Made by a program: the position numbers and the translations under genes. Shown here piece after piece: positions 49,533 to 58,020 of a stretch of 64,000 nt of DNA. Source of the stretch: Echinicola shivajiensis (lineage in GTDB: Bacteria > Bacteroidota > Bacteroidia > Cytophagales > Cyclobacteriaceae); contig NZ_JAHHZM010000005.1 in NCBI RefSeq assembly GCF_018642165.1, positions 124,001 to 188,000 of the forward strand, in the 5' to 3' direction. The notes beneath the pieces are model-generated. The model was not told the DNA's origin, did not search any database, and saw only the letters and a program-made list of their open reading frames with translations. Every line of letters starts with the position of its first letter. The stretch's first letter is position 1.

Positions 49533-49971
49533 GGAGTGTTTATGATGTCAAATTGTTAAGAATGAGGAAGTAATGTGAATAAATATTTCACAAATAATTA
49601 ATAAAAAATTTTATTAATTATTGCCATTTTAATTAATTAAAATTAAATTACAGTCTGTAATATGTAAAAAAATAACTATGTTTTTGTCGGTTTATTTTTG
49701 GTTTAAAGCAGAGTTTTTTGGAGGAGAATGGATGTAGCCATTTAAATGAGCCATTAGGGTGTTTTTTAAGTTTTTTAGGTCATGGTGATTTTTGGATGAC
49801 AGGTGAAAAACAAAGCACTCAAAATTATTAGAAGCAGCACAGGAATTTGAGGGGAAGGCCTAAGGGTAAAAAGCCGGAGATGAGCATTTATTGATTCGGA
49901 TTGAACTCTTTTTTTGCCTGCTTCAATGTCGGTCTTAGTTTGGACCAGTGTACCAAGAATGATTTTTAATA
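49533..49971. promoter_or_regulatory. regulatory region upstream of the fourth susC
   Basis: About 440 AT-rich bases with no gene. The main structure is a 30-base palindrome at 49593-49622. The promoter for the SusC operon should be in the second half. Confidence 0.55.
49593..49622. promoter_or_regulatory. perfect 14-base-arm palindrome, candidate ROK operator
   Basis: AATAATTAATAAAA, two As, then TTTTATTAATTATT: all 14 arm positions pair. The 10-mer TTATTAATTA at 49611-49620 also occurs at 39812 and 41371. Such AT-rich palindromes fit ROK-family operators; binding is inferred. Confidence 0.5.
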
Positions 49972-52900
49972 ATGATAAATAATGCTAAATACATGGGATT
50001 AAGTTTTACTAAACTTACAAGGATGGCCCTGCTGGCAGTATTAATACTGTCTGTTTCTTTATTGGAGGCGTTGGGTCAGCAAGCAAATGTTACCGGGCAG
50101 GTAACAGGTGAAAATGGGGAGTCCATTCCAGGAGTAAATATTCTGGTTAAAGGGACTACTCAAGGTACCTCTACGGATATAGAGGGGAAATATCGACTAA
50201 ATTTACCCCAAGGAAAAAATGTCTTGGTTTTTTCTTTTCTTGGCTATAAAAGCCAAGAGGTTATAGTGGATGGTGAAAAGGTGATTGATATTCAACTTTT
50301 GCCTAGTCTTAGTACAATGGATGAGGTGGTGGTTGTGGGCTATGGCACAGAGCGAAAGCAAAGCGTCACTGGTGCTATTTCTCAGATTGATGGTGAAGAT
50401 CTTTTAAAAGCACCAATGGGAAATGTGACCAATCTCTTAGGTGGACGTGTGCCGGGAGTCATTAGTTTGCAGCAATCAGGCCAGCCAGGAGCAGATGCAT
50501 CTAGCCTTTTGGTGAGAGGCTCTTCAGCTAAATATATTGTCGATGGGGTTCAGCGGAGTTTTTCAGAAATAGATCCAAATACAATCGAAACAATTTCTGT
50601 TCTTAAGGATGCTGCAGCAGCTTCGGTTTATGGTTTGGATGCCAATGCGGTAATTATCATCAATACAAAAAGAGGAAAAAAAGGAGAGTCTCGTATTTCT
50701 TTTACAGGAAACCATGGGGTCAGTTCAAATGCAGTAATGCTGGAAATGCTAGATGGCCCTGGATATGCCTATTGGTATAATAAAGCCCGGGAAATGGATG
50801 GTGATGAGCCTGTGTTTTCTTCTGAGCATGTAGAAAAAATGTTAAATGGGGATCCAACTGATGGTTGGGGAAATACCAATTGGTACGAAAAAACTTTTGG
50901 ATTGGGAAAAACAAGAAGCTACAATGTCAATGCAACTGGGGGGACAGATAAAATCAGGTATTTTGTTTCCTTGGGGAATTTTAATCAAGATGGAAATGTC
51001 GATGGCTTCACTTATAATAGACTTAATTTAAGATCCAATATTGATGCTGAAATTGCCAATAATCTGGAGTTGACTTTTAATGTGGCAGGAAGGATAGAAG
51101 ATCGTAAAAGACCAGGTTATTCCGCTTCGCCGGGAGATTGGAACAATATTCCACAGCAGGCTTTGAGGGCACATCCCTACGTGCCAGAAACCTATGATGG
51201 CTTTCCGGTGTCAACCCGTACATCCAGTTCCTATATCAATCCATTAGCCGCATCCTCCTTGACAGGATACAATAATTCTAAAGTGAACGTCATTCAGACC
51301 AATTTGTCATTGAATTATAATGTTCCTTTTGTAAAGGGCTTGAGCGCTAAGTTTATGAATGCTTATGATGTTTCCTATCAAATGACCAAGTCTTTTTCCA
51401 CTCCTTACTACACCAATGTGGCCACTGTGCCTACTTCTACGTCTGGAGATATCAGTTATTCTTATGCCCCTGATGCTAGAGGAACTACTGCGGGTTTAGC
51501 AGAAGGGCTTTCACATTATGCCTATTGGGTTACGAATACTAGCTTACAGTATGAAACAACCATAGAAAAGCATCATATCAATGGGATGGCCCTGATGGAA
51601 ACCGTTCAGCAGGATGGAAATAATTTTGCCGCTTACGGTTATGGTTTTGATATCTATGAACTGGATGAGTTGAGTTTTGCTAATCTGGATGATCGCAGGA
51701 ATATCTCAGGAGGTAGCTATCAGCAAAGGAAAGCAGGTTTTTTAGGAAGGCTTGGTTATGATTATGCGGACAAATATCTTTCTGAATTTTCTGTAAGATA
51801 TGATGGTAGTTATGTCTTTGGTGGAATGGTAGATGGAAAAAGATGGGGCGTATTTCCTGCAGCATCTTTAGGCTGGAGAATATCCGAAGAGAATTGGTTT
51901 CTTCCGAGATCTAATATCATCAATAACCTGAAATTAAGAGGAAGTGTTGGCTTGACAGGAACCTCCCAGATAGGTCCTTACTATTACCTCAATACCATGT
52001 CTTTTTTGAACACTCCAGCAGTTGTTTTGGGTGGAGAGCCTCAGAATGGTTTACTTACCTCCAGACCTGCTAACGTGAACCTGACATGGGCAAAAGCATT
52101 GCAGTATAATGGTGGCTTTGATGCGACCTTATGGAATGGCTTCTTGTCCATGGAAGTGGATGTTTTTTATAAATACATTTTCGATATACTCAGTTCGGTA
52201 GATGCTACCTATCCTGATTCTTTTGGAGGTTATGTTTACCAATATGAAAATAATAATGAGCAAGACCACAGAGGTTTTGAAGTTACGCTTTCCCACAAAC
52301 AACAGCTAGGAGAGTTTTCCTACAGAATTGGTGTGAACGGAACTTATACAAAAAGGAGATGGCTCAGGTATGGTGATTCGGAAAATACCCCAGACTGGTT
52401 GAAACTGACAGGCAAGGAAGTGGGTGCTCAAATGGGCTTCATATCAGAAGGCCTTTTCCAGAATCAGGAAGAAATTGATAATTCTCCATTGATCGAGGGA
52501 AAAGCAGTTCGACCTGGTGATATCCGCTATCAGGATATTAATGGTGATGGCGTGATTTCATATGAACAGGACAGAGGGTATATAGGCAAATCTTCTTATC
52601 CAAAATTTGTAGGAGGATTTACCTTTGATGCTTCTTGGAAGCAGTGGGATATTGCTCTTTTGATGCAAGGAGCTTTAGGACGTGATGTCGCCTTGACTGG
52701 GGTTTATAGTGGAGGTATAATGGATCATACCTCCATGACGAGACCTTTTTACCATGGAGGGAACAGTCCTACATATTTGCTGGAAAACTCTTGGAGGGAA
52801 GATAATCCATCAGGAGAATTCCCTAGACTTTCTTTAGTGCCGGCAAGCTCAAATAATGCATATTCATCCACTTACTGGTATCGAAATGGAGACTACCTAA

Positions 52901-53112
52901 GGGTGAAAAGCCTTCAAGTTGGATATAGCTTTCCCAACAAATGGATGCAGTCCATTGGTGTGAATGCGCTTAGGTTGTATGCAGAAGGCCAAAATTTATT
53001 TACCTGGAGTAAGTTGACCAAGTATAATATAGATCCAGAGCAACCAGGTGTTTCCAATGGGTACTATCCTCAGCAAAGAGTGATTTCCGCAGGTCTGAAA
53101 TTGACTTTCTAA
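49972..53112 (+). CDS. SusC/RagA-family TonB-dependent transporter
   Basis: 1046 residues. A signal peptide ends at about residue 36 (EALGQ), with the regulatory-like domain at about 38-112 (IPGVNILVKGTTQGTSTD) and the TonB-box-like DEVVVVGYG at 117-125. The plug contains LGGRVPGVISLQQSGQPGAD, then LKDAAAASVYGLDANAV in place of the usual GANGVI, and the barrel ends KLTF. It opens the second transport operon, 440 bases after DUF4127, and is followed by its SusD after 10 bases. It should import the glycan handled by the ROK-linked enzymes. Confidence 0.96.
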   Translation: MINNAKYMGLSFTKLTRMALLAVLILSVSLLEALGQQANVTGQVTGENGESIPGVNILVKGTTQGTSTDIEGKYRLNLPQGKNVLVFSFLGYKSQEVIVDGEKVIDIQLLPSLSTMDEVVVVGYGTERKQSVTGAISQIDGEDLLKAPMGNVTNLLGGRVPGVISLQQSGQPGADASSLLVRGSSAKYIVDGVQRSFSEIDPNTIETISVLKDAAAASVYGLDANAVIIINTKRGKKGESRISFTGNHGVSSNAVMLEMLDGPGYAYWYNKAREMDGDEPVFSSEHVEKMLNGDPTDGWGNTNWYEKTFGLGKTRSYNVNATGGTDKIRYFVSLGNFNQDGNVDGFTYNRLNLRSNIDAEIANNLELTFNVAGRIEDRKRPGYSASPGDWNNIPQQALRAHPYVPETYDGFPVSTRTSSSYINPLAASSLTGYNNSKVNVIQTNLSLNYNVPFVKGLSAKFMNAYDVSYQMTKSFSTPYYTNVATVPTSTSGDISYSYAPDARGTTAGLAEGLSHYAYWVTNTSLQYETTIEKHHINGMALMETVQQDGNNFAAYGYGFDIYELDELSFANLDDRRNISGGSYQQRKAGFLGRLGYDYADKYLSEFSVRYDGSYVFGGMVDGKRWGVFPAASLGWRISEENWFLPRSNIINNLKLRGSVGLTGTSQIGPYYYLNTMSFLNTPAVVLGGEPQNGLLTSRPANVNLTWAKALQYNGGFDATLWNGFLSMEVDVFYKYIFDILSSVDATYPDSFGGYVYQYENNNEQDHRGFEVTLSHKQQLGEFSYRIGVNGTYTKRRWLRYGDSENTPDWLKLTGKEVGAQMGFISEGLFQNQEEIDNSPLIEGKAVRPGDIRYQDINGDGVISYEQDRGYIGKSSYPKFVGGFTFDASWKQWDIALLMQGALGRDVALTGVYSGGIMDHTSMTRPFYHGGNSPTYLLENSWREDNPSGEFPRLSLVPASSNNAYSSTYWYRNGDYLRVKSLQVGYSFPNKWMQSIGVNALRLYAEGQNLFTWSKLTKYNIDPEQPGVSNGYYPQQRVISAGLKLTF

Positions 53113-53122
53113 TTTTTAAAGG

Positions 53123-54769
53123 ATGAAAACGATGATAAAAAAAATATATGCTATTGCAGCTGCCCTGACCATATTGGGCTTGGTAAGCTGCGAGGACTTT
53201 CTCGAAACTACGCCTACTGACAGAATTTCGGATAAGGTTGTCTGGGAAGATAAATCGAATGTAAACTTATACATCAATGGATTTTATCCCTATTTGGACC
53301 GATACGGGAATTTTGGTTCTTCCCAGTTTAGTGGAAACCTTACAGAGGGCTTGACAGAAACCTTAAAGTATGGTTCGTATGTACCTGGAAGCCGTGCAGG
53401 AGATGCCAATATGTATGTGTTTACTCCAGAGTTAATGTCAGCCACAGGTAATCTTTTGGGAACCTGGGGAGAAACCTACGAAAGAATCAGGAGAATCAAT
53501 GAATTTTTGGACGGCTTGAACAAATATTCCCAGTTGGAAGAGGAAGATAATAGTCTTTTTGCTGGACAAGCCAGATTCTTCAGGGCTTTTCTCTATTTCC
53601 AATTGGCCAAGCGGCACGGAGGAGTTATTCTTTATACTGACATGAATTTGGAAAAGAATAAGGATCGTTCCTCAGAAGAGGCTACTTGGGATCTGATAGA
53701 AGAAGACTTGGACTATGCAGCAAGCGTGCTACCTGTTAGTTGGGAAAGTAATGAGAAAGAGAGGATTACCAAAGGGGCAGCACTGGCCTTTAAATCTAGG
53801 GCAATGCTATATGCAGAACGTTGGGAGTCAGCCAAATTGGCGGCTGATGCGGTATTGGATTTGGATATTTATGGCCTCATGGATAATTATGAAGATTCAT
53901 GGAAAGGTGGAAATGAAGAATCCATACTAGAGTATAACTATCTGGTAACAGGCCCCAACCATTCTTTTGATACCTATTATGCTACTTTTGGAGAAATTGA
54001 AAATCAGGGAGGAAGCGGTACGCCTACTCAGGAAATGGTGGAGTATTATGAAATGTCAGATGGTTCCGAGATGGATTGGTCCCCATGGCATGCAGAAGGA
54101 GGTATCCAACAGCGTCCTCCCTATGAGGACTTAGAACCTCGTTTTCAGGCCTCTATTCTTTATAATGGTGCCACTTGGAAAGACAGGGTATTAGAGAATA
54201 CCGTGAATGGTACCAACGGAAGATATATGGCGTATAGAGAGGATACTTATGCAAAGGGCCGGACGACCACAGGCTATTACCTGAGAAAATTCCTCGATGA
54301 GAGCCATAGGGATTTGGTGACTTATAGAAGTACGCAAACCTGGGTAGAATTGCGTTTGGCAGAAGTTTACCTCAATCGAGCCGAGGCTTCTTTTCATATG
54401 GGCAAAAGTGGAGATGCCATTCAGGATATCAATATTGTAAGGACTAGACCTGGAGTGGGCTTGCCACCCAAAGAAGGCTTAAGTGGGGATGATCTTTTTG
54501 AAGCTATCCGCCAGGAAAGAAGGGTAGAGCTGGCTTTTGAAGGTCACCTTTACTGGGATATGAGAAGGTGGAATCTAGCATATGAGGAATATAATGATTA
54601 TCGGGTTCATGGTTTTAAAATAACAGGGGCTGGAGATGGCCTTCATTTTGAATATGTAGACTGTGATCTTCAGGATAGAAAATTTTTAGAAAGAACCTAT
54701 GTATTGCCTATACCTTATAGCGAGTTAGCCAATAATTCAGCCATCGAGCAATACGATGAATGGAAATAA
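53123..54769 (+). CDS. SusD/RagB-family lipoprotein
   Basis: 548 residues, lipobox Cys23 (LGLVSC) followed by EDF. Family features are QARFFRAFLYFQLAKRHGGV, TKGAALAFKSRAMLYAERW and RQERRVELAFEGHLYWDMRRW. It is the glycan-binding partner of the SusC 10 bases upstream. The next lipoprotein starts 13 bases after its stop. Confidence 0.96.
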   Translation: MKTMIKKIYAIAAALTILGLVSCEDFLETTPTDRISDKVVWEDKSNVNLYINGFYPYLDRYGNFGSSQFSGNLTEGLTETLKYGSYVPGSRAGDANMYVFTPELMSATGNLLGTWGETYERIRRINEFLDGLNKYSQLEEEDNSLFAGQARFFRAFLYFQLAKRHGGVILYTDMNLEKNKDRSSEEATWDLIEEDLDYAASVLPVSWESNEKERITKGAALAFKSRAMLYAERWESAKLAADAVLDLDIYGLMDNYEDSWKGGNEESILEYNYLVTGPNHSFDTYYATFGEIENQGGSGTPTQEMVEYYEMSDGSEMDWSPWHAEGGIQQRPPYEDLEPRFQASILYNGATWKDRVLENTVNGTNGRYMAYREDTYAKGRTTTGYYLRKFLDESHRDLVTYRSTQTWVELRLAEVYLNRAEASFHMGKSGDAIQDINIVRTRPGVGLPPKEGLSGDDLFEAIRQERRVELAFEGHLYWDMRRWNLAYEEYNDYRVHGFKITGAGDGLHFEYVDCDLQDRKFLERTYVLPIPYSELANNSAIEQYDEWK

Positions 54770-54782
54770 ACCAAGACGTAAG

Positions 54783-56453
54783 ATGAAAAAACATAATATC
54801 ATTTATATGCTGGTCATTCTATTGCTTGTGATAGGATGCCAACAACCAGATGAGCTGTTGCCACCAGTTTCTAGAAATGGAATCAATAGTATTACAGCCA
54901 CTTTTGAAGATGGAACAGGAGAGTTTATAGGTTATTTTGAAGAGGGGAGCAATGAGATTATAGTTCCTATTCCATATTATTTTCCAATAAGCAGTAATCA
55001 GGAAGTGACAGTGGAGCAAATGAAACGGATGCGCGTAAGTGCCAATTTGGATGATAATGTAACTATCAGTCCTTCTCTTTTGTATTTGGATCTAACCAGG
55101 GAAAATAATATTACTGTTACAGATCAGCGAAAAGAAAAGAAAGATTATGTCGTCAGAGCTGAGGTGAGAAAAAGTTCTGAAGCACATATTGAAGAGTTTA
55201 GTTTGCCAGAGTTAGGGTTGGCCGGGGTAATAAATGAATCTACCCAGACCATTTCATTAGTCGCCATAGGGGAATTGGCTCCTGCAAAGGCAGAATTAAG
55301 ATTATCTTATCATGCCAGCATTTCACCAGACCCTAGGGAAGAATTGATTGATTATAATGGCGAAGTCCAGTTTACTGTTACAGCACACGATGGACTTACT
55401 AAGCAAGTTTATACTGTAAAGAAAGAAGTGCCTGAAAAATTACCATTCGGGATTAGATCTGGTAGTGCCAAATTAATGTTTGCAAAACAGCTTAATGTAG
55501 ATTTGGGTATTGGTGTGGATCACTTAAGTGGAGGACTTGCGCTTAGTGGAGATCATATAGTAATCAATACAAGAGGTACCAATAGTGTTTATCTCAATGC
55601 AAAAACAGGAGAAAAAGAGGGTGAGATAGACTTAGGTGGAATAAAAGGTTCACTTACTAATTTCTATAGTACTTCTGATGATGCTGGAAATATTTTGGTT
55701 TGCAATCTGGCTCCTAATTCCGGGGCATTCAAGGTTTATACTATTTCATCCGTTGAAGATAATCCAGAATTGTTCCTTACTTGGGATGGGGGCGTTCCTA
55801 TAGGCCGAAAACTATCTGTTCAGGGTAGTCTTGATGGAGATGCAATCATTACCGCTCCAATTTTGCAAGCTGGCCAACAAATAGCAAGATGGCAGGTCGA
55901 AGGGGGGACACTGGTGTCCCAAGAACCAGAAATCATTACTATGGCAGGTCTGGAAAAGGGCTGGGGAACCAATAGTGATGTAGTATATAGCTCAGGTAGT
56001 GATCTTAATTCGGACTACTTTGTGGCATCCTATTCTGATAACACATTTGCTTGGGTGGATGGTACTTCAAATACTGTAAGTAGTAAGCTGGATGCTATTA
56101 GTGCTAATTTTATTCCAAATGCGGTAGATTACATTGCCTTTAATAACTCTAGCTTTGCGACTTTGAACTGGGTAAACAGTTTTACATGGGGAGCAGCAGA
56201 TGCGGTTTGGTTATTAGATGTTAGCAACGAGAGTGATTTTTCAGGAAACCTATCCAATAAAACTTGTCCTGCCGTAGTATGGGAGGCACCATTGAATACC
56301 TATGGTCCAAACGCTATAGGCGCCCCAGCAAACCTAAACGGTACTGGAGATGTGATACTGAAAGTATCCGAAGATGGCTATTATCTATACCTATATTTCA
56401 TGTTTACCAACGGTTATGTAGTGGGGTATCAGTTTGATTGTATTGATCTTTAG
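54783..56453 (+). CDS. surface lipoprotein, DUF5018-like with propeller-type C-terminus
   Basis: 556 residues from ATG 54783, which gives a lipoprotein signal (lipobox Cys19, LLVIGC); an upstream ATG at 54756 would overlap susD. The first ~220 residues look like two small beta domains (ITATFEDGTGEFIGYFEEGSN; EEFSLPELGLAGVIN...TVTAHDGLTKQVYTVKK), as in DUF5018-type proteins. The rest has repeated strands (DHIVINTRGTNSVYLNAKTG) suggestive of a propeller. Its place after SusCD suggests a glycan-binding role like SusE/F. I am unsure of the exact family. Confidence 0.65.
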   Translation: MKKHNIIYMLVILLLVIGCQQPDELLPPVSRNGINSITATFEDGTGEFIGYFEEGSNEIIVPIPYYFPISSNQEVTVEQMKRMRVSANLDDNVTISPSLLYLDLTRENNITVTDQRKEKKDYVVRAEVRKSSEAHIEEFSLPELGLAGVINESTQTISLVAIGELAPAKAELRLSYHASISPDPREELIDYNGEVQFTVTAHDGLTKQVYTVKKEVPEKLPFGIRSGSAKLMFAKQLNVDLGIGVDHLSGGLALSGDHIVINTRGTNSVYLNAKTGEKEGEIDLGGIKGSLTNFYSTSDDAGNILVCNLAPNSGAFKVYTISSVEDNPELFLTWDGGVPIGRKLSVQGSLDGDAIITAPILQAGQQIARWQVEGGTLVSQEPEIITMAGLEKGWGTNSDVVYSSGSDLNSDYFVASYSDNTFAWVDGTSNTVSSKLDAISANFIPNAVDYIAFNNSSFATLNWVNSFTWGAADAVWLLDVSNESDFSGNLSNKTCPAVVWEAPLNTYGPNAIGAPANLNGTGDVILKVSEDGYYLYLYFMFTNGYVVGYQFDCIDL

Positions 56454-56462
56454 TAAAAAAGA

Positions 56463-56488
56463 GCATGGAGCAGCTAGCTGCTCCATGC
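56463..56488 (+). terminator. perfect 26-base palindrome in the intergenic gap
   Basis: GCATGGAGCAG-CTAG-CTGCTCCATGC is a fully self-complementary hairpin starting 10 bases after the surface lipoprotein stop. No T-run follows, so it may be a partial terminator, an RNA processing site or an mRNA stabiliser between the transport and enzyme genes. Confidence 0.5.
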
Positions 56489-56506
56489 ATTAAAACTAAT
56501 GTAACA

Positions 56507-57874
56507 ATGAGGAATTATAATTCAATAACTCCCTTATTATTTGTTTTACTTTTGCTAGTAGCCTCTGGTTGCGGGGAAGGTGAAGAGAATGATTATGATT
56601 GGGAGTGGGAAGAAGAGAAGAAAATAAAGAATCAGGATAAACCACGATTTATTTGGATTGATGCAGCTGCTAATTTTCCTGATTTTGCAAATAGCAGAGA
56701 AAATATTGCTAGGGACTTGGCTTTGGCAAAAGAAGCAGGCTTTACCGATATCGTAGTTGACGTAAGACCTACATCTGGAGATGTTCTATTTGAGACCGAT
56801 GTGGTTGACCAAGTGAAATGGTTGGGAGCCTGGCTGTCTTCTGGCTACAGCAAAATTGAAAGGACTGCTACTTGGGATTATCTTCAGGCCTTTATTGATG
56901 AAGGTCATGCATTGGGCTTAAAAGTGCATGCAGGAATTAATACTTTTTCAGGTGCTGTAAGAACAAGTATCGGAGCACAAGGAATGCTTTATCGCGAATC
57001 CAACAAAAAGGAATGGGCAACCTCTTTACTTACGGAAAACGGAATAGTAAATACGATGGATTTATCTGATAATGGAGCGGTGTTTTTTAATCCATCCCAT
57101 GAAGAGGTACAAGCTTTTTTACTGGATCTTTTGGCAGACTTGGCTGCTTATGAAGAGTTGGATGGGATTATTCTTGATAGAGGCCGTTACGACGGTTTGG
57201 ATAGTGATTTTTCAGACCTTAGTCGCACCAAATTTGAGGATTATCTGGGTTTTAGTTTGTCCCATTTTCCTGAGGAAGTGATGACTTATGATTTAGTGAA
57301 ATCTGGGCTTTCAGCAAATAAACCGGACTATTTTCATAAATGGTTGGAATATAGGGTGAAAGTGATTCATGATTTTATGGAAAAAGCCCGAACCAAAGTA
57401 AAGTCTATCAATCCAAAAGTGCAATTTGGTGTATATGTGGGTGCTTGGTACTCGGTTTATTATAATGTAGGGGTCAATTGGGGGAGTCCTGATTATAATA
57501 TTGGTACCAACTATTCTTGGGCAACGGCAAACTATAAAAACTATGGCTACGCAGACCATATGGATATCATCATCATCGGGGCCTATGCTGCTCCTACTCG
57601 GGTTTTTGGAAATAATGAGTGGACCATACAAGGATTTTGTTCTCAAGCCATGAATAAGGTAAAAGGAGATGCCTTGGTAGTGGGCGGGCCTGATATTGGA
57701 AATGGAGAATGGGCCAATACCAGTGACGAGCTGACAGGGAAAGCTATTGTAGAATCTGTTGCTGCCTGTATGGATGCATGTGATGGTTACTTTTTGTTTG
57801 ATATGATCCATTTAAAACAGAAAGGGCAGTGGGGGAAGGTCAAGGAAGGAATTGACCTAGCAATCAGTGAATAG
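56507..57874 (+). CDS. GH10-like (PF02638/GHL10) lipoprotein glycosidase
   Basis: 455 residues from ATG 56507; an ATG at 56465 is in frame but lies inside the hairpin. Lipobox Cys22 (VASGC) is followed by the very acidic GEGEENDYDWEWEEE, typical of surface-exported Bacteroidota lipoproteins. The barrel shows RFIWIDAAANF, DIVVDVRPTSGDVLF, GLKVHAGINTF, LDGIILDRGRYDG and DIIIIGAYA, matching GHL10 family proteins. It is the only candidate surface-acting hydrolase of the second locus. Catalytic residues were not assigned with certainty. Confidence 0.8.
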   Translation: MRNYNSITPLLFVLLLLVASGCGEGEENDYDWEWEEEKKIKNQDKPRFIWIDAAANFPDFANSRENIARDLALAKEAGFTDIVVDVRPTSGDVLFETDVVDQVKWLGAWLSSGYSKIERTATWDYLQAFIDEGHALGLKVHAGINTFSGAVRTSIGAQGMLYRESNKKEWATSLLTENGIVNTMDLSDNGAVFFNPSHEEVQAFLLDLLADLAAYEELDGIILDRGRYDGLDSDFSDLSRTKFEDYLGFSLSHFPEEVMTYDLVKSGLSANKPDYFHKWLEYRVKVIHDFMEKARTKVKSINPKVQFGVYVGAWYSVYYNVGVNWGSPDYNIGTNYSWATANYKNYGYADHMDIIIIGAYAAPTRVFGNNEWTIQGFCSQAMNKVKGDALVVGGPDIGNGEWANTSDELTGKAIVESVAACMDACDGYFLFDMIHLKQKGQWGKVKEGIDLAISE

Positions 57875-57924
57875 GTAGCTTACTTTATCAAATAGAGTAC
57901 TGTAAAGGGCGTGCTCAACAGGCT

Positions 57925-57959
57925 GGCAATGTCATAAATAATGTATTTATGATATTGTC
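57925..57959 (+). promoter_or_regulatory. long stem-loop with 16-base arms
   Basis: GGCAATGTCATAAATA pairs with TATTTATGATATTGTCC's first 16 bases around the loop ATG, with two G-U pairs. It lies 51 bases after the GH10-like gene and 62 before the next. There is no T-run. It may be a terminator, an operator or an RNA structure. Confidence 0.45.
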
Positions 57960-58020
57960 CCAATTAATTTGTGGTAGAAAATAGGGCTGTAAAAAAGATT
58001 AATGAATTAAACTAATAGCA

